NCBI GenBank assembly: GCA_903927345.1
Contig: CAIYMO010000021.1
Coordinates: 107,839 to 171,838 of the forward strand
Length of the DNA: 64,000 nucleotides
Direction of reading: 5' to 3'
Source: an uncultured Armatimonadota bacterium
GTDB taxonomy: Bacteria; Armatimonadota; Fimbriimonadia; Fimbriimonadales; Fimbriimonadaceae
The position numbers were made by a program, and so were the translations under genes. The notes under the pieces are model-generated. The model had not been told where the DNA came from. It searched no databases and worked only from the letters and a program-made list of their open reading frames with translations. Below are positions 37,725-46,939 of this stretch, piece by piece. How positions within the stretch are numbered: the stretch's first letter is position 1; each line of letters opens with the position of its first letter.

Positions 37725-38759
37725 CCAGTGCTAATCGCGCTCTACTTGTTTTACGGAGTTCTGGTGCTGATATCGGCAGGGAACCTGCTGCTTATGCGGC
37801 GCCCCCGGCAAGCTGGCGATCCTTGTTTTGAGGTGATGATCCCGGCTCGGAATGAGGCCGAGAACATTTCGACAGTTCTTACACCGCTCATAGAGCAAGG
37901 GGCCAAAGTGACGGTTTTTGACGATGACAGCTCTGACGGAACGGGCGAGATCGCACAAGAACTAGGAGCAACTGTTGTAGCACCATGCGCGCCGTTGCCA
38001 GAAGGCTGGACCGGGAAGAACAACGCCTGTCATCAGCTTTCCCAGAATGCCGAATCGGATTGGGTTGTTTTTTTGGATGCCGACACCCACCCAAGGGATG
38101 GCTTCGTGCAAGCACTTTCCGGGCACCTTTGTAGGACGGATGCTGAGGTCGTGACCGGATTCGCAAGAATGTTGCCGGGGGCGGGTCTTGAACCGGCCTA
38201 TCTGGGCTGGGTGCCTTGGATCCTTTTGGCGACGAATCCTTTCGGTCTTGTTGCAGCAACCGGCAAAGGCCACAACCGATTCACTAATGGCCAGTTTGTG
38301 GCTTGGCGTCGCTCCGTGCTGTCAGAGGTCAGGCCCTTTGAGACAATGCGAAGTGAGATTCTTGAGGACGTGAAGATTGGACGGTTGCTAGCTCAACAAG
38401 GACGGAAGGTTGATGTGCTCAACGTCTCAGAGATCCTGGAAGTCCAGATGTACCGAACGCTATCAGAGGCGTTTCGAGGCATGTGCAAGAACTCTGCAGA
38501 TATCGTCGGAAGCGCGGTCGGTTCGTATTTGTTCGCCGCCTTTTTAATAGTGATCGCTTGGGGTTGGCTCATCGGCGGAATCGGATGTTACGCCTTGCTT
38601 GTGTTGAGCAAAGCACTCACTGATCGCATCACGAAATTTGCTCCGTGGACTGCTCTGCTGATCCCGTTAACGATCTCTGCAGCTGCGGTCACGATTGTCG
38701 TTTCCGAATTGCAAAAGGGGAAGGGTAGTCGAACCTGGAAGGGTCGAACTTACCCCTGA
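37677..38759 (+). CDS. cruG: CruG-like family 2 glycosyltransferase
   Basis: The protein (up to 360 residues) has one N-terminal membrane helix (VLIALYLFYGVLVLISAGNLL), a GT-A domain with VMIPARNEAENIS, VFDDDSSDGTGEIA, FLDADTHPRDGF and the acceptor region NGQFVAWRRS, then EDVKIGRLLAQQGRKV. Two C-terminal membrane helices follow (FAAFLIVIAWGWLIGG and WTALLIPLTISAAAVTI). CruG adds a sugar to the carotenoid hydroxyl made by CruF, and the pairing here supports that job. The start is uncertain: TTG 37677 overlaps cruF by 48 bases, while GTG 37728 avoids overlap. Its 3' end overlaps the RND permease by ten bases. Confidence 0.82.
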   Translation: MPKILVQQQILYQGWQPVLIALYLFYGVLVLISAGNLLLMRRPRQAGDPCFEVMIPARNEAENISTVLTPLIEQGAKVTVFDDDSSDGTGEIAQELGATVVAPCAPLPEGWTGKNNACHQLSQNAESDWVVFLDADTHPRDGFVQALSGHLCRTDAEVVTGFARMLPGAGLEPAYLGWVPWILLATNPFGLVAATGKGHNRFTNGQFVAWRRSVLSEVRPFETMRSEILEDVKIGRLLAQQGRKVDVLNVSEILEVQMYRTLSEAFRGMCKNSADIVGSAVGSYLFAAFLIVIAWGWLIGGIGCYALLVLSKALTDRITKFAPWTALLIPLTISAAAVTIVVSELQKGKGSRTWKGRTYP

Positions 38760-41700
38760 GATTTCTTTGCGGCAAACTTCGCCTGAAGGTCGTCGAACAG
38801 CGAGTAGACGACCGGCACGATCAACAGCGTCAGCGCAGTTGATGTGATGAGTCCTCCGATGACGACCGTCGCAAGCGGAACATACATTTCTGATCCCGAC
38901 CCGATTCCGGTGGCGAGTGGAATCATCCCAAAGACCGCGCAGAGAGTCGTCATCAGAATCGGTCGCAAACGCGTTTGTCCCGCAGTGAGGAGTGCCTCGG
39001 TTCGCGCGAGACCGCTGGCTCGAAGCTGGTTAGTGTAGTCCACCAACAAGATTCCGTTTTTGACCACAATCCCGACGAGCATCAGCAGTCCGATAAACCC
39101 GGTGAGACCGAACGACCGATCGGTGAAGAACAGTCCAAGGACGAGCCCAATTCCGCAGAGCGGCACAGAGACAAGTACGACCAGCGGATAGACGAAAGAC
39201 TCAAACTGCGAGGCGAGCAGCATGTAAATGAGGGCGACGGCAAGAAAGATAGATATCCCGAGTCCTGCGTATTCGGCTTGCTGGGTTTGTTGCTGGAATC
39301 CAAGTTCCCAGTTGACCGTCGGAGGCAGCTCCAGTTTGACGAGAGCCGTCTTGACATCCTCCTGAACCTCGCCGACCGGGCGATCCAGGACCGTACCGGA
39401 AACCGTAATGATCCGCTGTCCTCGTTGGCGAGCAATTTGGTTGGGTGCCATGCCGAAAACCGGTGTGGCAACTTGTCCAAGAGTGACTCCAGCTCGATCA
39501 CCAGATCTGGGGAGCACGACGAGTTGCTTAATTTCTTCAGTAGTGTTTCGAAGGACCTGGGGAACCTGGACGAAAATCGGATATTGGAAGCCGTTCTCCT
39601 GGTAAAAGGTTGCTTGCCGACCATTTGTCGCCGCGGCGATGACATCCGCGACCGTGCTGAAGGAAATTCCCAGGCTCTGGGCCTTGTCGCGATCGATCTG
39701 CCACTGAACCTCGGGCAACGAATCCTGGACGTTCATGTCGACGTTCTGTAGCCCAGGAACCTCTGACATAGCTTGAACGAGAAGCTTAGCGCTGTCGGTT
39801 AGCTCGTTCAAATTTTGGCCATAGACGTCGATCAAGACGCCACTGTTGTTACCCAAAATTCGTTGAACGATGTCCAGCACGTTCATTTGCACTCGTGCCG
39901 CGGGGATGCTTCCGAACTGCTTCTGGAGTCGCTTGATAACATCAGCTGTCTTTTCTTTGCGATTGTCTTTGAGCTTGATGGTCGCGGAGCCTTCTTGCGG
40001 AGCCCCACCACCTGCACCACGTAAACCAACGTTCGCTCCCGCACCTGCGATGACAGACTCTACGACCTTGTCTTCGCGCAGAATCTTCTCGATTTTGAGC
40101 ATGACTTCATTGGTCTTCTCGACTTGGGTACCGATGGGCAACTTGAGTCGAAGATCGATGTTCCCAGAGTCGGAGGGAGGCAGTAGCTCGCGAGGAACGA
40201 GCGGCCAAAGGACCACGGCGAGAAGGGTGGCGACCACCCCGATTCCGACAATCCGCAACCGACGGCTCAGTGCCCATTCAAGAGCGTTCCGATAACTGTG
40301 ATCAAGCTTCTCAAGTCGTGCGCCAGCCCAGTCAAATAGCCGCACCAAAGGTGACAGTTTGCGAGAAGGGTCGCGCATTTCAGGGTGCGCTTCTTCCAAA
40401 ACCTCCTGAGCGGAGATCATTCGCGACGCGAGCATCGGAACGACTGTGGTGGCATCGAGCAACGAAATCGCGATGGAGAAGATGACTACAAGTGCGAACT
40501 GAGTGAACACCTGTCCGGTCTGACCGCTGAGGAGGATCAACGGCAAGAAGACGATCATTACGGTGAATGTCGATGCAAGCACTGCCGTCAAAATCTCGTT
40601 CGTTCCTGTCTCGGCAGCTTCACGAGCAGAACTTCGGTTACGTTCGATGTGTCGGTAGATGTTCTCTAAAACAACAATCGCATCATCAACGATCAGACCC
40701 GATGCAAGGGCAAGTCCGCTGAGCGAGATCGTATTGAGAGTAAATCCACAGAAGTACAGCAGTGAGAACGTAGAGATCATGCTGATCGGAATCGAAAGCG
40801 CGACAACGAAAGTGCTCTTCAGGTTCCGAAGGAAAAACGTGATGATCAGGATAGCCAGGACCGCGCCGATGATTGCTGTCTCTTGCAGGTCCAAAATTGA
40901 TTTCTCGATGAACGCCGATTGGTCGTAGGTCATCGAGAATTTGAGGTCAGGGAATCGAGTTTCGATCTTCGCAATTGCGGCTTTGACCTTCTCTGCTACT
41001 TCAACTGTATTCGCGCTGTTTTGGCGTGTAATTCCGATGCTGACAGCCGGATCGCCGTTTGCACGGATGAAATTTGTGATGTCCTGGCTGGAGTCTCTGA
41101 CGTTGGCGACCTCGTTGAGGCGAACAAGCTGTCCATTCGAATTGGTGAGTGGAAGATTCCTGAGTTCTTCAAGGGACTTGAAGTAGCCAACGCTTCGGAG
41201 GTTGTACTGCGACTTACCTTCCTTGACGATGCCCGCAGGTTGGGAAACGTTTTCTTGCTCAAGCCGCTGAGCAACTTGGCTAATCGTTAGTCCCCGAGCG
41301 TCCAACTTAGCGGGGTTAACATCAATCATGATCGCCCGGTCCTGACCACCGCCAATAGAGACAGAAGCGACACCGCCGGCCGATTCGATCAGCGGCGAGA
41401 TGTCATTGATCAGGCGTTTCCGGAGGGTCACCAAGTCCGACTTTTCGGAGGACACGCCGAATAGCAGGATGGGCAATGTCGAAGGGTCAAACTTGAAGAT
41501 GTTCGGAGAGGAGATGTTTGGGTCGCGAGGGAATCGACCTTGGGCCCGTTGAACCTGCTGGAACACGTCAACGGCCGCCTTATCAACATCTACTCCGTAG
41601 TTGAACTGGCATCGGATGCTGGTAAAGCCCAGGCCCGAGTTGGAGCTGACCATGCTCAGGCCCTTGATCGTGTTGACCGCTTGTTCGACCGGGCGAGCGA

Positions 41701-41887
41701 TCTGGACCTCCATCACCTCGGGGCTCGTGTTTGGCCAACTGATGTTGACGTTTACGATCGGAATATCGACCTTAGGCAAAAGGTCGATTGGAATCCGAAG
41801 GAAGAGAATGAAGCCAAGCAGCACGAGCGCAGCGATGCGCATAGTGACCGCGACGGGGCGCGTGACCGCGAGACGCCCGATGTTCAT
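38750..41887 (-). CDS. RND efflux transporter permease (HAE1 type)
   Basis: The 1045-residue inner-membrane pump follows the AcrB/MdtB plan: a helix at the start (VTMRIAALVLLGFILFL), a large porter domain, helices 2-7 containing GLALASGLIVDDAIVVLENIYRH (helix 4 Asp pair for proton transfer), the second porter domain, and a final helix group with TGFIGLLMLVGIVVKNGILLVDY and RLRPILMTTLCAVFGMIPLATG. It exports hydrophobic compounds using proton motive force. Its start overlaps the adaptor stop by four bases (ATGA). No TolC-type outer-membrane gene is in the window. Substrates are unknown. Confidence 0.95.
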   Translation of the reverse strand: MNIGRLAVTRPVAVTMRIAALVLLGFILFLRIPIDLLPKVDIPIVNVNISWPNTSPEVMEVQIARPVEQAVNTIKGLSMVSSNSGLGFTSIRCQFNYGVDVDKAAVDVFQQVQRAQGRFPRDPNISSPNIFKFDPSTLPILLFGVSSEKSDLVTLRKRLINDISPLIESAGGVASVSIGGGQDRAIMIDVNPAKLDARGLTISQVAQRLEQENVSQPAGIVKEGKSQYNLRSVGYFKSLEELRNLPLTNSNGQLVRLNEVANVRDSSQDITNFIRANGDPAVSIGITRQNSANTVEVAEKVKAAIAKIETRFPDLKFSMTYDQSAFIEKSILDLQETAIIGAVLAILIITFFLRNLKSTFVVALSIPISMISTFSLLYFCGFTLNTISLSGLALASGLIVDDAIVVLENIYRHIERNRSSAREAAETGTNEILTAVLASTFTVMIVFLPLILLSGQTGQVFTQFALVVIFSIAISLLDATTVVPMLASRMISAQEVLEEAHPEMRDPSRKLSPLVRLFDWAGARLEKLDHSYRNALEWALSRRLRIVGIGVVATLLAVVLWPLVPRELLPPSDSGNIDLRLKLPIGTQVEKTNEVMLKIEKILREDKVVESVIAGAGANVGLRGAGGGAPQEGSATIKLKDNRKEKTADVIKRLQKQFGSIPAARVQMNVLDIVQRILGNNSGVLIDVYGQNLNELTDSAKLLVQAMSEVPGLQNVDMNVQDSLPEVQWQIDRDKAQSLGISFSTVADVIAAATNGRQATFYQENGFQYPIFVQVPQVLRNTTEEIKQLVVLPRSGDRAGVTLGQVATPVFGMAPNQIARQRGQRIITVSGTVLDRPVGEVQEDVKTALVKLELPPTVNWELGFQQQTQQAEYAGLGISIFLAVALIYMLLASQFESFVYPLVVLVSVPLCGIGLVLGLFFTDRSFGLTGFIGLLMLVGIVVKNGILLVDYTNQLRASGLARTEALLTAGQTRLRPILMTTLCAVFGMIPLATGIGSGSEMYVPLATVVIGGLITSTALTLLIVPVVYSLFDDLQAKFAAKKSQG

Positions 41888-43515
41888 TTCTTCTCGCCCT
41901 TTTCGCTCTTCTTATCGGTAGGTTTCTTCGCGCCGGGCACTTTGACTTCTTGACCGTCTTTAAGCCGACTGTAGGTCATGGTCACGACCTTCTCTCCGGC
42001 GGTTACTCCCTCAATAATTTCCACTTTTCGCCCGTCCGTAGCACCTGTTTTGACGGTGCGAACCGCCACCTTGTTGTCACCACCGAGCACGGCAACGGTC
42101 CCCTCAACAACAGCTTCTTTGGGGACAACGCAGCCCGCCTGAACTCGCTTCAGGACGAACGAGGCTTCACCGAATGCCCCTGGTTTGAGGTTCTTGGATG
42201 CATTCACAACCTTCACCAGCACCGTCACACGGCGATTGGCAGAATCAGCGACTCCCGCAACGGATGCAACGGATCCGGCAATCTTCTCTCCGCTGGCGAG
42301 AGCGATTTCTACAGGAAATCCGGTGGAGACTTGCCCTGAATTTTCGACCGGAAGCGATGCTCGGAAAAAAAGCCATCCATCGGACTGCACGATCAGAACC
42401 GGGGTGCCAGGTGAAGCCAATGCACCCGGGTCTGCACTGCGAGCTGATACCACTCCATCGACAGGAGATCGAAGGGCGGTTTCACGAACGGCAACTTCCG
42501 CCGTGGTGACCTGCGCTTCGGCGGCGGAGACCGCGGCGGCCAGCGCGCGAATATTCTCGGCAAAGGCGGGCGACTGGGCGGAGTTTCCGGTCGCAACTCG
42601 TAAAGAGCCCTTTGCTTGACTCAAGCGCGCCTGTGCATTTGCAATCGCGGTCTGTCCAACCCGGCGAGTCTGTCCCTGAGAGGCTTTAGCTGCACCAAGG
42701 TCTGCTTCGGAGAGTTTGACTTGCTGGCGGGCAGATTCTGCCGCTGAGTTTGCGACTTCAACTTGGCGCTTCTGCACCTCCAGAGCCGTCGTTGCGTTGT
42801 TCAGGATCTGTTCAGAGACGAAGCCCTTCTCGAAAAGGTTCTGTTGCCGCTCGACGATGCTCTTTTGGTTTGCAAGCGACGCCTGCTCTCTGGCAACGGC
42901 AGACTCTGCAGATTTTAGGGATGCCCGTGATACGCCAACTCGAGACTCGGCGACCTTCACCGCAGCTTCGGCAACCTCCACTTGGCTACGAAGATTTTGT
43001 GTTGCCAAATTTAGATCGTTTTGAGCCGACGTGACTCCTGCATTCTGTTGATCGAGGTTTCCTGCCACCCCTGAATCAGTCGCAGTTTTCTGGATTTTGG
43101 CTTGCGCTAGCCTCGATTTGGCCTCTGCTAGGCCGGCCTTTGCGTTCGCTAGACTTGCCAATGAAGCTGACTGATCTAGCTGAACCAAGAGCTGACCTGC
43201 ACGGACCCGATCCCCTTCCCGCACTGCGATGAGAGCAATCTGCCCCGAGGAACGTGGAGCCAGTTCTACACGGTTGGGTGACTCTAATGCACCGGATGCG
43301 GAAAGCTTAAGGACGATCTCGCCAGCCTTTGCTTCCGTCACTTCTGCGGTTGGAGTTCGGGCTCCCTTTGGAGGTCCGCCCTTGGTTTCGGCCTCCGCTG
43401 CTACTTTAGCTTTGTACTTCCAGCCGACACCGCCTGCTAACGCAACTACCAAAACCCAAGCCCACACAGTACCGCGTTTCAAACTCACTCCCTCCAGCAT
43501 ATTCAAACGAGCCAA
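41884..43515 (-). CDS. RND periplasmic adaptor (HlyD/MFP family) with long coiled hairpin
   Basis: The 543-residue protein has a membrane anchor near residue 20 (VWAWVLVVALAGGVGW), a lipoyl/barrel-sandwich half-motif (LKLSASGALESPNRVELAPRSSGQI, then VREGDRVRAGQLLVQLD), an Ala/Gln/Lys-rich alpha hairpin of roughly 200 residues (ASLANAKAGLAEAKSRLAQAKIQ onward), the second lipoyl half (LRSPVDGVVSARSADPGAL) and beta-barrel/MP domains. It links the permease to an outer-membrane channel. It is longer than the common 370-400 residues, mainly because of the hairpin. It is the first gene of the operon. Confidence 0.92.
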   Translation of the reverse strand: MARLNMLEGVSLKRGTVWAWVLVVALAGGVGWKYKAKVAAEAETKGGPPKGARTPTAEVTEAKAGEIVLKLSASGALESPNRVELAPRSSGQIALIAVREGDRVRAGQLLVQLDQSASLASLANAKAGLAEAKSRLAQAKIQKTATDSGVAGNLDQQNAGVTSAQNDLNLATQNLRSQVEVAEAAVKVAESRVGVSRASLKSAESAVAREQASLANQKSIVERQQNLFEKGFVSEQILNNATTALEVQKRQVEVANSAAESARQQVKLSEADLGAAKASQGQTRRVGQTAIANAQARLSQAKGSLRVATGNSAQSPAFAENIRALAAAVSAAEAQVTTAEVAVRETALRSPVDGVVSARSADPGALASPGTPVLIVQSDGWLFFRASLPVENSGQVSTGFPVEIALASGEKIAGSVASVAGVADSANRRVTVLVKVVNASKNLKPGAFGEASFVLKRVQAGCVVPKEAVVEGTVAVLGGDNKVAVRTVKTGATDGRKVEIIEGVTAGEKVVTMTYSRLKDGQEVKVPGAKKPTDKKSEKGEKK

Positions 43516-43596
43516 ACCAGGACACGTTCAGCAAGAATTTTCATCAAACTTAACTTGCTGAATGAGTATGATGAATGCTTATAGCGAAGTGGCTAT

Positions 43597-45315
43597 ATGG
43601 CGGAATTTAGCTTTGATGTTGTCGTCGTTGGTGGTGGTCCCGGTGGGAGCACATTTGCCAGCATTCTCCGCAAGTACGCCCCGCATTTAAGCGTCGGGAT
43701 CTTTGAACGCGAAGAGTTTCCGCGAGATCACGTGGGTGAGAGCCAGCTCCCGCCGATCTCACGCATCTTGGATGAGATCGGAGTTTGGGATAAGGTCGAA
43801 GCCGCCAATTTTCCGATCAAGCTTGGCGCAACCTACAAGTGGGGAAAGACCAAAGACCTTTGGGATTTCGAGTTTTATCCGTCCGATAAGTTTCAAGACG
43901 AAGCGCGTCCGGCGAAGTACGACGGTCAGCGCCGCTGGACCGCGTTTCAAGTCGACCGGGCCCACTACGACAAGATTCTTTTGGATCACGCCGAGGAACT
44001 CGGTGCGACGGTCCATCAGCCCAAAAGAGTGGTCAAGGTCAACCGTGACGGAGACCGAATCACTGGATTGGATCTTGCCGACGGCGAGTCGGTCACCGCG
44101 AAGTGGTACATCGACGCCAGCGGTCATGCGGGCATATTGCGACGATCGCTTGGTGTTGAAGCAAAACCGTCCACGCTCCTTCAAAATGTTGCCTTTTGGG
44201 ATTATTGGCAGAACACCGAGTGGGCGGTAAGCATCGGGGTTGGCGGCACTCGGGTCCAGGTTCTGAGCCTGGGCTATGGCTGGATCTGGTTTATCCCGCT
44301 CGGTCCGACGCGAACGTCTGTAGGTCTCGTCATTCCAGCTGAATACTACAAAAAGAGTGGCAAGACTCCCGAGGAGCTCTACAACCAGGCGCTGCTCTAC
44401 GAGCCAACTGTGCAAAAACTGATCACCAAGGCCGAGTCCGAAGGGAAGTTTGCAACGACGAAAGACTGGTCATTCTGTGCAGACCGGGTAGTCGGTGAAA
44501 ACTGGTTCCTGGTTGGTGAAGCGTGTGGCTTTGCAGACCCCATCCTTGCCGCTGGCCTTACGCTGACCCAAGTTTCGGCTCGAGAGGCGGCGATTTCGAT
44601 CATTGAAATCGAGAAACAATCGCACTCCGAAGAGTGGGTCAAGGGTGAATACGAGGCGCGGCAACTGAGCCGCATCAAGAGCCACATCCGCTTCGCCGAG
44701 TATTGGTACACGGCGAATTCTCAGTTTAAGGACCTCCAAGACTTCACATCGGAAATTGCCAAGGACAGCAACCTCGATCTCAGTCCTCAGAAGGCATGGC
44801 AGTGGCTCGCCCAAGGTGGATTTGTCGATCCCGACGGTCAGCTTGGTATCGCGGGATTTGGAACGGAACAGATCATGAAGCTTGGTGACTTCCTTCAAGA
44901 AGTGGGGAGTGCGCCGGTAGTCAAGACCTGCAATGTGTTCCGTCTCGATCTGGAAGGTGCCGACTGGCGACCTGCGGCTCGATACGGGGCAGGAACGATC
45001 TCTCAGGGTGGCGCGTATTATCGTGGCGACCGTGTGCTCCCTCTGACCGGGGTGCTTGCGGAGTTGGTTAAGTTCCTGAGCGCGACGGACAACTTGCCGG
45101 GGCTGATCGATCAGATTCGAGCTGGAATCGCTCAAAACAACAACGACCGAGGTTATATCAATGAAGTCATCGGCAGAATTCCGCACGCCATCGAAGCGCT
45201 TGTTGCCGACGGCTGGATCAAGGCGTCGTTTGATGACCAATACGAAATGCGCGACTTGCCCGAACGAGTCGCAAACATTCTGCATTGGAACAAAGATAAT
45301 GCCGTAACGGCGTAG
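43597..45315 (+). CDS. Flavin-dependent halogenase-like monooxygenase
   Basis: The 572-residue FAD protein has the dinucleotide site VVVVGGGPGGSTFASIL, FEREEFPRDHVGESQLPP, the Lys-containing FPIKLGATYKWG, and WIWFIPLG, which fits the WxWxIP motif used to separate flavin halogenases from related monooxygenases. GENWFLVGEACGFADPILAAG is the second FAD motif. The C-terminal 200 residues carry a winged-helix-like region. Members chlorinate or brominate electron-rich substrates with FADH2; related family members reduce or hydroxylate. The catalytic Lys assignment is by motif only. It starts 81 bases from the divergent efflux operon. Confidence 0.78.
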   Translation: MAEFSFDVVVVGGGPGGSTFASILRKYAPHLSVGIFEREEFPRDHVGESQLPPISRILDEIGVWDKVEAANFPIKLGATYKWGKTKDLWDFEFYPSDKFQDEARPAKYDGQRRWTAFQVDRAHYDKILLDHAEELGATVHQPKRVVKVNRDGDRITGLDLADGESVTAKWYIDASGHAGILRRSLGVEAKPSTLLQNVAFWDYWQNTEWAVSIGVGGTRVQVLSLGYGWIWFIPLGPTRTSVGLVIPAEYYKKSGKTPEELYNQALLYEPTVQKLITKAESEGKFATTKDWSFCADRVVGENWFLVGEACGFADPILAAGLTLTQVSAREAAISIIEIEKQSHSEEWVKGEYEARQLSRIKSHIRFAEYWYTANSQFKDLQDFTSEIAKDSNLDLSPQKAWQWLAQGGFVDPDGQLGIAGFGTEQIMKLGDFLQEVGSAPVVKTCNVFRLDLEGADWRPAARYGAGTISQGGAYYRGDRVLPLTGVLAELVKFLSATDNLPGLIDQIRAGIAQNNNDRGYINEVIGRIPHAIEALVADGWIKASFDDQYEMRDLPERVANILHWNKDNAVTA

Positions 45316-45326
45316 ACTCCCTGAAA

Positions 45327-46937
45327 GTGAGCAAAATCGATCCGATCACGGAGCGGATGCTGGAGCGCCTTGACGACCCGTCCTCGACGCCTGCAGAGTT
45401 CCAGAGTCTGATAGGCCAAGGCGCCCAAGTATATAGGCGATATAAAGTCGATTACGAAGATCGGACGCCCGTGATCACTGCTGCAATACATCCGGACTCA
45501 GAGGTGCTCCGAGTGTTCTTGGAGGTCGGAGCGCACTCAAAACTAAACGATGATGGTCGGTTTACACTGTTCTTGCGAGCAGCAACAAATGCCCACATTC
45601 AGCTGTTGTTTCAGTACAACGTCGAATATCCAAAGCCGACGAAGTACGGCGAAACGCCGCTGAGTAGCATTTTCTACAACCCCGATCTGGAGCGGATTCG
45701 TTGCTACATGGAGCAGGGCGTCCCGATCAATGAGCTGAGGTGCACCCCAATCCACCTCGCAATTCTCTTTGATCCTCTGAGCGTCAAAGAAGCAATTCTG
45801 CAGCATCCGACCCAACTTGAGCATAAGGATCGTTGGAGCCGTACTCCTTTGCTCCTCGCCTGTCTCATGGGAGAGTTAGATGCTGTTCAAGCACTGGTGG
45901 CAGCCGGGTCTAACTTGCGGGCAGTGGACCATGTTGCTTCAGGGGCGACGCATTTCGCTGCGAAAAGTGAGACTCCCGCCGTGATCAAGTTTCTTATTGC
46001 ACAGGGTCTCAATGGGCTGGAGTTGGATGAGTTTGGTCACACTCCTCTCAAAGATGCCGTGGAGTTCGATCGAGACGCAGTGGTTGACTACCTTGTTGAA
46101 CGGATTGACTCGATGGAGCAACGGCTAATTGCATTAGATGATGCTTTGTACTATGCGGCAAGTCCCGAGATGGCGTTCAAGCTTATGAATCTAGGCGCCA
46201 ATCCTATGCGGTTGGAGCCTGACATGCGCGGGCAGCTGAATCCCTCGACTGCGTATCCGTTTACTCTAGACCAGGTGACCCTGGAGCAGTTCCAAGCGGC
46301 TCGAAAGCCCCGCTTCGGTGTATCGAATCCTCAGGAGTGGAACGAACCGTTTTGGCAGGCAATGATCGTGAGCCGGGACACGGCGTATGGTGCCATTGTT
46401 CACTTTGATGTCGAGCGAAACTACGGCGCTCCGCGAGAAAATCCAGTCTGGTGTGCCAGCCGTTTCGGGCAGTCGATGACGTTTCTTCCGGATGGTCGCG
46501 TGATCGAAATCGCCGGAGAACACGAAGATGGCTACGATCCCGACTTCTGCATCTACAACGATGTCTTTGTTCATGAGCCCGCACAAGCGCCGAGGGTGTT
46601 TCTGTATCCTTCGCACGTGTTCCCACCGACTGACTTCCACACCGCTACCTTGGTCGGAGATTGGATCTACATCATCGGTTCCCTGGGATATCAGGAGGAT
46701 CGAAACTTGAACAAATGTCCGGTTTATCGACTCAATGTTCAAACGATGTCAATCGAATACGTTGAGACGAGCGGAACCGATCCTGGGCGAGTATGCCGGC
46801 ACCGTGCGCGCCTCGTCAACGATGGACAGATTCTGATTCGGGACGGACAACTTTGCGCAAATAGCATCAAGTACGGAACCCCGCACGAGGTGATGATCTT
46901 AGACACTCGCACGCATGCTTGGTTTCGCCCGACCTGA
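45327..46937 (+). CDS. Ankyrin-repeat protein with kelch-like C-terminal half
   Basis: The 536-residue protein begins at GTG 45327, eleven bases after the halogenase stop, so it is probably cotranscribed. About residues 45-300 form six to eight ankyrin-like repeats (RTPLLLACLMGELDAVQALVAAGSNL, then FGHTPLKDAVEFDRDAVVDYLVE). The C-terminal half from about 350 has beta-propeller/kelch-like units: GQSMTFLPDGRVIEIAGEHEDG, HTATLVGDWIYIIGSLGYQ and PVYRLNVQTMSIEYVE. It is cytoplasmic with no signal. Both halves are protein-interaction folds; I do not recognise a named family for the combination. Confidence 0.8.
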   Translation: MSKIDPITERMLERLDDPSSTPAEFQSLIGQGAQVYRRYKVDYEDRTPVITAAIHPDSEVLRVFLEVGAHSKLNDDGRFTLFLRAATNAHIQLLFQYNVEYPKPTKYGETPLSSIFYNPDLERIRCYMEQGVPINELRCTPIHLAILFDPLSVKEAILQHPTQLEHKDRWSRTPLLLACLMGELDAVQALVAAGSNLRAVDHVASGATHFAAKSETPAVIKFLIAQGLNGLELDEFGHTPLKDAVEFDRDAVVDYLVERIDSMEQRLIALDDALYYAASPEMAFKLMNLGANPMRLEPDMRGQLNPSTAYPFTLDQVTLEQFQAARKPRFGVSNPQEWNEPFWQAMIVSRDTAYGAIVHFDVERNYGAPRENPVWCASRFGQSMTFLPDGRVIEIAGEHEDGYDPDFCIYNDVFVHEPAQAPRVFLYPSHVFPPTDFHTATLVGDWIYIIGSLGYQEDRNLNKCPVYRLNVQTMSIEYVETSGTDPGRVCRHRARLVNDGQILIRDGQLCANSIKYGTPHEVMILDTRTHAWFRPT

Positions 46938-46939
46938 GG

